Source of the DNA: Natronoglomus mannanivorans
Lineage (GTDB): Archaea; Halobacteriota; Halobacteria; Halobacteriales; Natrialbaceae
Assembly: GCA_025517485.1 (NCBI GenBank)
Contig: JAOPKB010000006.1
Span: 124,001 to 188,000 of the forward strand
Length of the DNA stretch: 64,000 nucleotides
Reading direction: 5' to 3'
Positions 34,196 to 42,889 of this stretch are shown piece after piece (the first letter of the stretch is position 1; every line of letters starts with the position of its first letter). The translations under genes were made by a program, and so were the position numbers. The notes under the pieces were generated by a model. The model did not search any database. It was not told the DNA's origin and was given only the letters and a program-made list of their open reading frames with translations.

Positions 34196-35182
34196 ATGGC
34201 TGTCACGGAGTTTAGCGTAGAGGAAGCCAGTGAACGGTGTAACGACGTCATCGAGGAGATCCAATCTGCGGTCATCGCGGACCGTGAGTTTCTGGAGACG
34301 GTCTTGCTCGGCATTCTCGCCGAAGGCCACGTCCTCCTCGAGGACGTGCCGGGAACGGGGAAGACGCTGACGGCGAACAGTTTCGCGAGCGCGTTCAACC
34401 TGGATTTCACACGGATCCAGTTCACGCCGGACCTGTTGCCCAACGACGTCTCCGGGTCGAACATCTACAACGAGCGCGAGGGCGAGTTCGAGTTCAACGC
34501 AGGGCCGATCTTCGGCAACGTCGTCTTGGCCGACGAGATCAACCGCGCACCGCCGAAGACGCAGGCGGCACTACTCGAAGCGATGCAGGAGAAACAGGTC
34601 ACCGTCGAGGGTGAGACCCGCCAGCTGCCCGAACCGTTCTTCGTCATCGCGACCCAGAATCCCGTCGAACAGGAGGGGACCTTCCCGCTGCCCGAAGCGC
34701 AGGTCGACCGATTCAACGTCAAGACCAGCCTCGGTTACCCCAACGACGAGGGTGAACTCGAGATCCTCAAGCGCCGTGCGGGTCGTCTCGACTCGACGCC
34801 GTCAGCGAGCAGCGTGATGGAGAGCGCCGAGGAAGTGATGGCGCTCCAGCAAGTCGCCGAGACGATTCGGACCAGCGAGGATCTGCTCGTCTACATCCGG
34901 GAAGTCTGCCGGATGACCCGCGAGGACCACCGCGTTCGCGTCGGCGTCTCTCCCCGCGGGACCCAGCGACTCTTCGAGTGTACACGCGCCCGCGCCGTCA
35001 TCGAGGGCCGAGAGTACGCAACGCCGGACGACGTGAAGAACATCGCCGAGCCGGTGCTCGGACACCGACTCGTCCTGACGGCAGAAGCGCAGGTCAACGA
35101 TGTCGACAAGGCGGAGGTCGTCCAGGATATCCTCGACGAGGTGCCGGTGCCGACCGTCACCGAGGACGCACAGGTCGCCTGA
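34196..35182 (+). CDS. MoxR family AAA ATPase
   Basis: 328 residues from ATG 34196. Walker A is EDVPGTGKTLTA (K56). Walker B with the MoxR insert reads VLADEINRAPPKTQAALLEA, followed by MQEKQVTVEGETRQLPEPFF, sensor FVIATQNPVEQEGTFPLPEA, QVDRFNVK, and the C-terminal lid (VGVSPRGTQRLFECTRARAV, ATPDDVKNIAEPVLGHRL). MoxR ATPases work as chaperone-like motors with vWA/DUF58 partners. The gene follows the DUF4129-DUF58-membrane protein operon after 336 bases, so it may have its own promoter. Confidence 0.92.
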   Translation: MAVTEFSVEEASERCNDVIEEIQSAVIADREFLETVLLGILAEGHVLLEDVPGTGKTLTANSFASAFNLDFTRIQFTPDLLPNDVSGSNIYNEREGEFEFNAGPIFGNVVLADEINRAPPKTQAALLEAMQEKQVTVEGETRQLPEPFFVIATQNPVEQEGTFPLPEAQVDRFNVKTSLGYPNDEGELEILKRRAGRLDSTPSASSVMESAEEVMALQQVAETIRTSEDLLVYIREVCRMTREDHRVRVGVSPRGTQRLFECTRARAVIEGREYATPDDVKNIAEPVLGHRLVLTAEAQVNDVDKAEVVQDILDEVPVPTVTEDAQVA

Positions 35183-35192
35183 GTTCGAGACG

Positions 35193-35262
35193 GGTTTCGT
35201 TTCGGTTTCGAGTTCGTGTTTGTTTTCGACGTCGGTCTCTTCTTTCTATTTTCGTTCCGACT
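35193..35262 (+). terminator. T-rich terminator region after MoxR
   Basis: The stretch contains repeated T-runs (GTTTCGTTTCGG, GTGTTTGTTTTCG, CTTCTTTCTATTTTCG), consistent with archaeal T-rich termination. Confidence 0.4.
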
Positions 35263-35361
35263 CGATTGTCGCCGCTCTCGACCGAGCGATTCGTCGAGAG
35301 ACGGCCATCGTTCAGTGCTGGCATAAAAGATTAAGTAACGTTCCTGCGCTTGTCTACTGTA

Positions 35362-35634
35362 ATGGGTGCGAAAGAGACACAGATCGTCTGTCGAAACTGC
35401 AAGGAAACGATCGACGTCGAGAACAGCGCGTGTCCCCACTGTGGGACCTCGTTGCGGGGACAGGTACCGTACTACGTCGCGATCGCCCTCGGTGTGTTAC
35501 TGATCGGGGCCACGGTACTGAATCCGGACGACCTGTTGGCGTTCGGTGTAGTCGGCGTCGTCGCCATCGCCATCGGTGGGTTCTTCATCTACGAGAAACG
35601 CCAGCGACTCGAGCAAGCGAGTCAGCGAGAGTGA
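35362..35634 (+). CDS. Small zinc-ribbon membrane protein
   Basis: 90 residues from ATG 35362. An N-terminal zinc ribbon with CxxC pairs (VCRNCKETI and CPHCGTS) is followed by two hydrophobic segments (YYVAIALGVLLIGATVL and LLAFGVVGVVAIAIGGFFIY) and a basic tail. It resembles the zinc_ribbon_2-type membrane proteins of unknown role seen across haloarchaea. A CATAAAAGATTAAG promoter-like element precedes it by about 30 bases. Confidence 0.7.
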   Translation: MGAKETQIVCRNCKETIDVENSACPHCGTSLRGQVPYYVAIALGVLLIGATVLNPDDLLAFGVVGVVAIAIGGFFIYEKRQRLEQASQRE

Positions 35635-35680
35635 TCGTAATGAACTGTTTCTGTATTCAACGCAGTCGATCAGTGGTCAG

Positions 35681-35962
35681 ATGGGGGCGATACCGATGAC
35701 TCGTCGGCAGATGCTGGGCAACCGCTTGCTTCACATGATCGTTCTCACGATCTTCGTCGCGATCGCGATCTTCGAACCGATCCAGGCCGCGATCCCGCGG
35801 TGGGAGTTCGTCCTCGCGTCCGGGTTCATCGTCGCGTGGATGCTCGGCCAGCGGTACGAACGAATGATCGTCATCTCGGCCGGGCTGGCCGACCCGCACG
35901 AACTCCGTGACGCCGAACGGGAGTCGTCGACGTGGTTCCCCTGGAACTCACCGAAGCAGTGA
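35681..35962 (+). CDS. Small two-segment membrane protein, unknown function
   Basis: 93 residues from ATG 35681 (MGAIPMTRRQMLGNRLLHMI); an alternative ATG is at 35696. Two hydrophobic segments (LLHMIVLTIFVAIAIFEPIQ and WEFVLASGFIVAWMLGQRY) are followed by an acidic soluble tail ending WFPWNSPKQ. The frame is open further upstream, overlapping the zinc-ribbon gene, but that part is not credible. No family recognised. Confidence 0.55.
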   Translation: MGAIPMTRRQMLGNRLLHMIVLTIFVAIAIFEPIQAAIPRWEFVLASGFIVAWMLGQRYERMIVISAGLADPHELRDAERESSTWFPWNSPKQ

Positions 35963-36134
35963 GGTGACGAGTTGTCTCGAGAGCCGTCGGAGAGAAGACG
36001 GGAGGACGGGGAGGAGGGAGGAAACGAAGATCCGGCGATTCGAACACCCGGGGACGGTGACCGCTCCCCCGCCGACAAGAGCACCGAGCGGTAACGAGAC
36101 CACGAACACGACCGTACAGACGCCTCGAGCACAC

Positions 36135-36503
36135 ATGACGCTGCCATCGGATCGAGAACTTCACGAACGGCTCACTGGCCTCTGTACCTATCTGGTCCAG
36201 TCGCCGCCGTTTTCCGCCGGTGACGACGTTTCACTGACGTTCCGGTACGAATCGGTGACCGACGAATCCGAACGGACGCTGATCCCGTTGAACGTGACCT
36301 GGCCGACAGCGCGTCGGGACTCGCTTGGGCCGGCCGAACGGTCGTGGGGCGAGTCGGTCGTTCTGGTGCGGGCGACGCTCGCGAAGACCGGTGGCCAGCC
36401 TCGAGACTCGCTGAACCAGCCGACCGGTGACTACGACCCCGACGCGCTCACGCTGTCGAACGTTCGTGTGGTCGATCGAAGCCCGTCGTGGGACGTCGCG
36501 TAG
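36135..36503 (+). CDS. Hypothetical acidic protein
   Basis: 122 residues from ATG 36135 (MTLPSDRELHERLTGLCTYL). The sequence is compact, beta-rich and haloarchaeal in composition (DDVSLTFRYESVTDESERTL; NVTWPTARRDS; VVLVRATLAKTGGQPRDSL), with no signal or membrane segment. The longer open frame from 35907 is arginine-rich and overlaps the neighbour, so it is rejected. I recognise no family. Confidence 0.5.
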   Translation: MTLPSDRELHERLTGLCTYLVQSPPFSAGDDVSLTFRYESVTDESERTLIPLNVTWPTARRDSLGPAERSWGESVVLVRATLAKTGGQPRDSLNQPTGDYDPDALTLSNVRVVDRSPSWDVA

Positions 36504-36601
36504 GGTAGTGGATCGGAGCAGCGAACTTCTTCGACCGGCGAAACGATCGCATACTCGCATTCTCTCAGCTGTGTGATCGTTCGTTGTGCTATCGATGACC
36601 A

Positions 36602-36612
36602 TTAAGTTTTTA
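36602..36612 (+). promoter_or_regulatory. TATA-box-like promoter of the Opp/Dpp-type importer operon
   Basis: TTAAGTTTTTA is centred about 32 bases before the permease ATG at 36640. Confidence 0.45.
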
Positions 36613-36639
36613 GCGTGTCGATTCCATTCCCTGTTACGT

Positions 36640-37662
36640 ATGGGATATCTACGGAATCGCCTCATCCAAGCCATTATTACAATATATAGCATCGTTACGT
36701 TAGGCTTCGTCGCCATCCAACTGATGCCCGGTGGACCGGAATCTGCGATCAGATCACAGATAAACAGTAATCCGACGGCGTTCGGTCTGCCGCCGAATCC
36801 GACGTTCGAGCAGATAAATCAGGTGTTACAAGAGCAGATGCTCGTTCCGCCGGACCAGCCGCTGTGGGAGGCGTATCTGACCTATATGCTGGGTGCACTG
36901 CAGGGTAATCTCGGCCACTCGATCATCGTCGATCCCGGTGCATCGAACGTCGCGCTCATTCTCGAGGCGGCACCGTGGAGTATCTTCCTCGCGTCTGTTG
37001 CACTGGTCTACGGGCTGGTCGTCGGAATCATCCTCGGTTCGTTGATGGCATACTACGAGGGATCCCGATTCGACGTTGGAATGACCGTGACGGTCATCCT
37101 CAATAGCGCGGTTCCGTTCTACATCGCAGCGATCGTCTTGCTGTACTTCGGGGCCTACCAGCTCGGGTGGTTCCCGACTGGGGGGCGATTCGACACGTCG
37201 ACGAATCCCGGATTCAATCTGCCGTTCATTCAGGGTATCTTCTACCACGCTGCACTTCCCGTCGCGTCGTTGATCATCACGGGCTTTGGCGGACAGGCAC
37301 TCTCGATGCGGGCGAACTCGATTCGGATTCTGGGGTCGGACTACATCCGCGTCGCGGAGCTTCGAGGACTCTCCTCGTACAAGATTTCGACCCGATATCT
37401 CGCACGGAACGCGATCCTCCCGATGTACACGGGGATCATCATCGGGTTCGGTGGCATGCTCGGCGGAACGGTCATTCTGGAAGAGATCTTCGCGTACCCG
37501 GGTATGGGGATGTTGATGTATCAAGCGACCGTGATGCGGGACTTCCCCTTGCTCACGGCGAATCTCATCGTCGTTACGATCCTGTTCGTGATCGCGACGC
37601 TCGTCGCTGACTTCACGTACGCACTGATCGATCCACGAGCAGAGCAGTCCAGTATGGGGTAA
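36640..37662 (+). CDS. ABC transporter permease, DppB/OppB type
   Basis: 340 residues from ATG 36640 (MGYLRNRLIQAIITIYSIVT). It has the DppB layout: an N-terminal membrane segment, a large extracellular loop (MPGGPESAIRSQINSNP) and five more segments. The ATP-binding-protein contact (EAA) loop is GSDYIRVAELRGLSSYKIST followed by RYLARNAILP, and the ending includes EEIFAYPGMGMLMYQATVMR. It forms the membrane channel with the DppC-type partner 6 bases downstream. In this locus I infer import of pectin-derived oligosaccharides; the family formally covers peptides and some oligosaccharides. Confidence 0.9.
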   Translation: MGYLRNRLIQAIITIYSIVTLGFVAIQLMPGGPESAIRSQINSNPTAFGLPPNPTFEQINQVLQEQMLVPPDQPLWEAYLTYMLGALQGNLGHSIIVDPGASNVALILEAAPWSIFLASVALVYGLVVGIILGSLMAYYEGSRFDVGMTVTVILNSAVPFYIAAIVLLYFGAYQLGWFPTGGRFDTSTNPGFNLPFIQGIFYHAALPVASLIITGFGGQALSMRANSIRILGSDYIRVAELRGLSSYKISTRYLARNAILPMYTGIIIGFGGMLGGTVILEEIFAYPGMGMLMYQATVMRDFPLLTANLIVVTILFVIATLVADFTYALIDPRAEQSSMG

Positions 37663-37668
37663 TCACAG

Positions 37669-38721
37669 ATGGCAACTGAAGACACACCACGCGGCGACGA
37701 CGAATCATCACCGTTCCAGGCTCGAGCGGAGTACGAGGCGACGACCGCAGACGTCTACCAGCAGATGATCGAGTCCTGGATGATCGCACCGATGCGGGTC
37801 CTCTGGGACGATTACCGTGGGCGTATCGGGATCATCATCGTCACGATCTACGTCCTGATGGGAACGGTCGGCACGCTCTTCATCGAAGTGCCGAGCTTCA
37901 ATCAGGGTCCAGCACTGGTCGGACCGTTCGAATCGCTCGCCTATCCGCTCGGAACCACCTCGTACGGACAGGACCTGCTCGGCCTGATGGTCCACTCGAC
38001 GCCGGCGATGTTCAAGATGATGATCGCGGGCGCGATCTTCGGCAACGCGATGGGCGTCGTCGTCGGTCTCATCTCGGGATACATGGGGGGCAACACGGAC
38101 AAGATCCTCATGACGATCACCGACACTATGATGTCCATTCCGGGGCTGCCCCTGTTGCTCATCCTGGCCGCGCTCATCGAGCCGACGAACCCGTGGCTCA
38201 TCGGGATCATCCTCAACATCCAGGGCTGGACCGGACTCGCACGTGCGATCCGATCGCAGGTGCTCCCGCTCCGGAAGAAAGAGTACGTCGAGGCCTCGAA
38301 GACGATGGGACAGCCGACCTCGAGCGTGCTCACCAAGGACGTCTTGCCGGAGATGCTCCCGTTCATCACGATGGGCTTTATGAACGGCGCGACCGGCGTC
38401 ATTCACGCCTCCGTCGGGCTGTACTTCCTCGGGATCCTCCCCTTCACGAACCAGAACTGGGGTGTCGTGTTGAACGACGCGTACAGGGGATCCGGTGCCC
38501 TCTACAACATCGACGCGGCACACTGGTTGCTCGTGCCGATCGTCACGATTACCGGGATGACCTTCGGGTTGACGCTCCTGGCACAGGCGTTCGACCAGGT
38601 GTTCAATCCGCGAGTGCGGGCCAGACACCAGGCACGCAAGCGAAACAAGGAGGACGACGATCCGAGAGACGGCGACGACGACGGCGGCGTCGACTCGATC
38701 GCCAACCAGCTCGGTGACTGA
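37669..38721 (+). CDS. ABC transporter permease, DppC/OppC type
   Basis: 350 residues. After an acidic cytoplasmic N-terminus the DppC features follow: IGIIIVTIYVLMGTVGTLFI, PLGTTSYGQDLLGLMVHSTP (the conserved LGTDxxGRD-like block as LGTTSYGQD), a GNAMGVVVGLISGYMGG segment and the EAA loop VLPLRKKEYVEASKTMGQPT. The C-terminal cytoplasmic tail is unusually charged (KRNKEDDDPRDGDDDGG). Six bases separate it from the DppB-type gene and 54 from the first ATPase gene, indicating one operon. Confidence 0.9.
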   Translation: MATEDTPRGDDESSPFQARAEYEATTADVYQQMIESWMIAPMRVLWDDYRGRIGIIIVTIYVLMGTVGTLFIEVPSFNQGPALVGPFESLAYPLGTTSYGQDLLGLMVHSTPAMFKMMIAGAIFGNAMGVVVGLISGYMGGNTDKILMTITDTMMSIPGLPLLLILAALIEPTNPWLIGIILNIQGWTGLARAIRSQVLPLRKKEYVEASKTMGQPTSSVLTKDVLPEMLPFITMGFMNGATGVIHASVGLYFLGILPFTNQNWGVVLNDAYRGSGALYNIDAAHWLLVPIVTITGMTFGLTLLAQAFDQVFNPRVRARHQARKRNKEDDDPRDGDDDGGVDSIANQLGD

Positions 38722-38775
38722 CCGTCGTGAACACGAACTACACAGATCAACACACTCCATAACACAACATAACAC

Positions 38776-39837
38776 ATGTTCGAAACATCAGAATCTACGG
38801 TGTCGGACACCCGGTCCACGCAGGACCCGATCCTCGAAGTTCGCGACGCGAACGTCACGTTCCGAATGGGTCGTGGACAGGCGCGGGTCATGGACGACAT
38901 CAACATCGACATCTATCGCGGTGAAACGCTCGGCATCGTCGGCGAAAGTGGCTGCGGGAAGTCGGTCTTCGCCTCCTCGCTGCTCAACGCCGTCGAAGAC
39001 CCCGGCCAGTTGAGCGGCGAGATCACCTACTATCCCGAGAACGGCGATCCCGTCGACCTCCTCGAGTTAGGAACGAGTGACCTCAAGCGGGTTCGCTGGC
39101 GGGAGATCGCGACGGTGTTCCAGGGGGCGATGAGTTCGTTCAACCCGACGAAACCGGTCAAATCCCACTTCGAGGAGACCCTCGAGGCACACAACGAGGA
39201 CAAAGAGGAGGGGATGGAACGAACTCGCGAGGTCATGCGAGACCTCAACCTCGATCCCGAGCGGGTCCTCAACACCTATCAGCACGAACTGAGCGGCGGG
39301 CAACGCCAGCGTGTCTTGCTCGCGTTGAGCCTGCTACTGGAGCCGGAGGTCATCGTCCTCGACGAGCCGACGGCGGCGCTGGACTTGCTGATGCAGCGAT
39401 CGATCCTCCGATTGCTCCACGACATCAAAGACGAGTACGACCTCACGCTCGTGTTCATCACCCACGACCTGCCGGTCGTCTCCGGGTTCGCGGATCGCCT
39501 CGGCGTGATGTACGCCTTCGACTTCGTCGAACTCGGCGAAACCGAGGACGTCATGCGACACGGCGCGCATCCATACACCAGAGCGTTGATCCGCTCGACG
39601 CCGACGCTCGACATGGCGATCGAGGATATCGACACCGTCGACGGCTCGAGTCCGGACCCGATCAACATTCCGTCGGGGTGTTCGTACCACCCTCGCTGTC
39701 CGATCTCGGACGACCGGTGTGAGATCGAGGAACCGGAGCTACTGACGTTCGAAGACGACCAGCAAGTGGCCTGTTTCTACCCTGAGAAGGCCAAACGTGA
39801 GATCGATATTCCACTGTCTGGAGGTGAGGACCGATGA
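38776..39837 (+). CDS. ABC transporter ATP-binding protein, DppD/OppD type
   Basis: 353 residues. Walker A GESGCGKSVF, Q-loop TVFQGAMSSFNP, signature LSGGQRQRV, Walker B VIVLDEPTAALD and H-loop VFITHDLP are all present. The C-terminal oligopeptide-transporter domain has the cysteine cluster CSYHPRCPISDDRC plus ACF, which in some Opp/Dpp ATPases binds an iron-sulfur cluster. It powers import through the two permeases upstream. The 3' end overlaps the DppF-type gene by 4 bases. Confidence 0.92.
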   Translation: MFETSESTVSDTRSTQDPILEVRDANVTFRMGRGQARVMDDINIDIYRGETLGIVGESGCGKSVFASSLLNAVEDPGQLSGEITYYPENGDPVDLLELGTSDLKRVRWREIATVFQGAMSSFNPTKPVKSHFEETLEAHNEDKEEGMERTREVMRDLNLDPERVLNTYQHELSGGQRQRVLLALSLLLEPEVIVLDEPTAALDLLMQRSILRLLHDIKDEYDLTLVFITHDLPVVSGFADRLGVMYAFDFVELGETEDVMRHGAHPYTRALIRSTPTLDMAIEDIDTVDGSSPDPINIPSGCSYHPRCPISDDRCEIEEPELLTFEDDQQVACFYPEKAKREIDIPLSGGEDR

Positions 39838-41069
39838 GTACAGACGACGACGATACCAGTTCCAGCGAGACCAGCAGTCCCGAGAGTACCAGTACCAGTA
39901 CCAGTACCGCCAGCGCCAACACGCTCTCGAGCGGCGTCGAAGACAACGGCGAACCCGTCGTCTCACTCGAGAACGTCTCCGTCGAGTTCAAGGAGGAACC
40001 GCTGATCGAACAGGCGCTGCCCCAGAGCATCATCGATCGCTTCGACCTCGGCGAGGACCCGGTTCAGGCGGTCAACGACGTCTCGATCGACCTCGGCGAG
40101 GAGGACGTCCTCGTCCTTCTGGGTGAGAGTGGCAGCGGAAAGACCACTCTCGGACGGACTGCGATCGGGGTGCAGGAACCGACCGAAGGTTCCGTCAAGT
40201 ACCGTGGCTACGACATACAGGACGTCGAGTCCGGCCGTCACAGCGGCGAACTCTACTTCGAGGACGTCAGGCGGGCGCTCCAGATCGTCCACCAGGACTC
40301 CAACGCTGCGTTGAACCCCTACCGGACGATTCGGGCGACGCTCGCAGAACCGCTGAAACTCTGGTTCCCGGACCTCGACGTGAACGACCGGAACGAGCGC
40401 ATTCTCTCGATGCTTCGGACGACGGGCGTCACGCCGGCGGAGGACTACATGGATCGGTATCCACACGAACTCTCCGGCGGGGAGAAACAGCGGGTCGCGA
40501 TCATCCGTGCGATGCTCGTCGAACCCGACGTGATCCTCGCAGACGAGGTCGTCAGTGCCCTCGACGTCTCCTTGCGGATCGACATCATGGATCTGCTCGT
40601 CGACCTCCAGGAGATGTTCCAGACGTCCTACATTTTCATCTCGCACAACCTGACCAACGCCCGGTACTTCGCCGAGCGGACCGACGGGAAGATCGCGGTC
40701 GTCTACCTCGGCGAGATCGTCGAGATCGGGACACCCGAGGAGGTCATCGAGAATCCGAAACACCCGTACACGCAGATCCTCCGGTGGGCGTCGTTGCCCC
40801 TCGATCCGGTCGAGGCTCGAGAGACCCTCACCGAGCCGTCACCAGTGATGACCGAAGAGGCACCCGACCCGTCGAACCCGCCGTCGGGCTGTCGGTTCCA
40901 CCAGAGCTGTCCGAAGGCGCGCGAGGCCTGTACACGCGAGAATCCGGAACTGATGTCCGAGGAGGGGTCGCCGGACCATCTCTCGGCGTGTTTCCGTGAG
41001 GATTCCACCCACGAGTACTGGCAGAGCGAACCGCTCCACGGCGAGGAACACGATATTCCCGGGCAATAA
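39834..41069 (+). CDS. ABC transporter ATP-binding protein, DppF/OppF type
   Basis: 411 residues. A low-complexity Ser/Thr N-terminus (SPESTSTSTSTAS) precedes the ATPase core: Walker A GESGSGKTTL, Q-loop QIVHQDSNAALNPY, signature LSGGEKQRV, Walker B VILADEVVSALD and H-loop FISHNLTN. The C-terminal cysteine cluster is CRFHQSCPKAREAC plus ACF. The segment IEQALPQSIIDRFDLGEDPV between strand one and Walker A is typical of DppF. Partner of the preceding ATPase; last gene of the importer operon, which contains no binding protein. Confidence 0.92.
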   Translation: MSTDDDDTSSSETSSPESTSTSTSTASANTLSSGVEDNGEPVVSLENVSVEFKEEPLIEQALPQSIIDRFDLGEDPVQAVNDVSIDLGEEDVLVLLGESGSGKTTLGRTAIGVQEPTEGSVKYRGYDIQDVESGRHSGELYFEDVRRALQIVHQDSNAALNPYRTIRATLAEPLKLWFPDLDVNDRNERILSMLRTTGVTPAEDYMDRYPHELSGGEKQRVAIIRAMLVEPDVILADEVVSALDVSLRIDIMDLLVDLQEMFQTSYIFISHNLTNARYFAERTDGKIAVVYLGEIVEIGTPEEVIENPKHPYTQILRWASLPLDPVEARETLTEPSPVMTEEAPDPSNPPSGCRFHQSCPKAREACTRENPELMSEEGSPDHLSACFREDSTHEYWQSEPLHGEEHDIPGQ

Positions 41070-41122
41070 CACAACCGACCGAATACAATTAATAGCCTAG
41101 AGACGAAATACCACGATTACCA

Positions 41123-41374
41123 ATGAAATACATCACATCGGCACTGTACTCGCGCTTCGAACACCCGTTACTGGCCTCGCTGTTCATCGCAGCCGGCGTC
41201 TTCGCCGGTCTCGGAGTGATCACACAGATCGTTACCACCAGCGGCGTCGCCGCCGGCTTCTTCGGCGTCTACGCCATCGTCACGTCCCTGCTCGGAATAC
41301 TCGGCTACGGCCTGATCTTCGCCGTCAAGCAGATCTCCGAGGTCAGAGACAACATCGCACCGCACGCCAACTGA
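41123..41374 (+). CDS. Small membrane protein, unknown
   Basis: 83 residues with two hydrophobic segments (LLASLFIAAGVFAGLGVITQ and FFGVYAIVTSLLGILGYGLI) and short charged ends. It begins 53 bases after the importer operon; an AATTAATAG element about 31 bases before the ATG suggests its own promoter. No family recognised; a role with the importer is only a guess from position. Confidence 0.6.
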   Translation: MKYITSALYSRFEHPLLASLFIAAGVFAGLGVITQIVTTSGVAAGFFGVYAIVTSLLGILGYGLIFAVKQISEVRDNIAPHAN

Positions 41375-41530
41375 CGCGGCGAGTTCCCATCGCCAGACGC
41401 CCGAACCCGACCGACCGAGTTTTCGACACCGGAGCTCCGATCACGCTACCCGCTCGCAGCGACGGCCGCCAATCCGTCGCGACGATTCGACTCGCTTTCA
41501 CACCCGGCGAAACACTCGTCGTCCCGAACG

Positions 41531-41539
41531 TTTAATATC
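41531..41539 (+). promoter_or_regulatory. TATA-box-like promoter of the first PL22 gene
   Basis: TTTAATATC is centred 26 bases before the GTG start at 41561, supporting a leaderless mRNA starting with GTG. Confidence 0.5.
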
Positions 41540-41560
41540 GCAACCCCGAAGGAATCTGCC

Positions 41561-42775
41561 GTGACTTCCGATCACGACGCGTACGAGCACGATCTCCGTC
41601 AGGGACCGAAAGCCGGCCGACACTGGACGCCGGAACTCGAGGAGTACGTCGATCCGGGCACCGGCGCTCGCGTCCGCCAGCTCACGACCCAGCCGGGCGC
41701 ACAGGACCACCACCTCTACTTCACGGCCAACGGCTGGTACGACGACGGCCGCCGACTGCTGTTGCGATCGGTTCGTGAGGGCGAGTGGGACCTGTTCTCG
41801 ATCGATCTCGAGACCGGCCAGTTGACCCAGCTGACCGACCTGCCACAGGACGTCAACGGGTCGACGCGGGTCAACGAGCGCACCGACGAGGTGTACTTCG
41901 CCTACAGCTTCGAGGGGAGCGCGTACGACAACGACGTAATCGTCGGGCTCGATCTGCACACCCTCGACGTCCGTCCCGTCGTCGAGAAACCCGACGGCTA
42001 CGACGGCTACAACTTCGGCGTCGACGACGTGCTGGCCGACGACGAGCGGCTGCTCGTCTCGGTCGGCGAACAGACCGACGGCGAGGGTCACGCGGGGATC
42101 CACGAGACCTACCCCCAAAGCGCGATTTTCACCGCAGAGATCGAGGGCGACGACGACCTCGAGCTGGTCCACGGCGAGGAGTACTGGATCAGCCACGTCA
42201 ACGCCTCGCCGACCCGACCCGAACTGCTCACCTATTGCCACGAGGGGCCGTGGGACCACGTCGACAACCGCATTCACGTCGCGAACCTCGAGACCGGCGA
42301 GACCTACCGGCTTCGGGAGACCGACGAGGAGACCGCCGTGGGACACGAGTACTGGCTGGCAGACGGCGAGTACGTCGGCTACCACGGCTGGCACGGCGAG
42401 CGGACTCCCGAGAACAGTTTTCACGGGACGATCCGCTACGACGACACGGATCGAGAGGAGACGAAGATTCCGGTCCGTCGAACCCACTGTCACTCGAACA
42501 CGCGCGAGCGGTTCGTCTGCGACGGTGACGATACGAAGGCCCAGTACATCCTGCTGTACGAACGCGACGAGGACGGCGAGTACCGCGAACCCCGAAAGCT
42601 CGCGAGCCACGCGTGGGGCGAGGACAGCCCGCATCCCCACTCGCGGTTCAGCCCCGATGGCTCGACGGTCGTGTTCGGGGCCGACCGGGCGGGGCCGGAC
42701 AACGACGTCTTCCTCGTCGACGTCCCCGACGACGTCACGACGCTGCCCGTCTACCACGATCCGAACGCCGAGTAA
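41561..42775 (+). CDS. Oligogalacturonate lyase family protein (PL22), copy 1
   Basis: 404 residues, GTG start supported by the TATA box. A seven-bladed propeller with the PL22 hallmarks: GARVRQLTTQPGAQDHHLYF, WYDDGRRLLLRSVREG, SHVNASPTRPELLTYCHEGP, VGHEYWLADGEYVGYHGW, RTHCHSNTRERFVCDG and SPHPHSRFSPDGS. The paired histidines of the last motif belong to the metal site. The enzyme beta-eliminates digalacturonate or unsaturated digalacturonate into 5-keto-4-deoxyuronate (DKI) monomers. No signal peptide, so it acts in the cytoplasm on imported oligomers. It follows the Opp/Dpp-type importer and is the first of two tandem PL22 genes. Confidence 0.85.
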   Translation: MTSDHDAYEHDLRQGPKAGRHWTPELEEYVDPGTGARVRQLTTQPGAQDHHLYFTANGWYDDGRRLLLRSVREGEWDLFSIDLETGQLTQLTDLPQDVNGSTRVNERTDEVYFAYSFEGSAYDNDVIVGLDLHTLDVRPVVEKPDGYDGYNFGVDDVLADDERLLVSVGEQTDGEGHAGIHETYPQSAIFTAEIEGDDDLELVHGEEYWISHVNASPTRPELLTYCHEGPWDHVDNRIHVANLETGETYRLRETDEETAVGHEYWLADGEYVGYHGWHGERTPENSFHGTIRYDDTDREETKIPVRRTHCHSNTRERFVCDGDDTKAQYILLYERDEDGEYREPRKLASHAWGEDSPHPHSRFSPDGSTVVFGADRAGPDNDVFLVDVPDDVTTLPVYHDPNAE

Positions 42776-42889
42776 CTCGAGCGGTCGTGTGGGTTTCGGT
42801 CTACTGACCCAGCGAGACGAGATTCGAGAGACGCGGCAGCGATTTCCGAGACACGCACAGGTATACGACCGAGCGGAGTGGTGGTTTGT

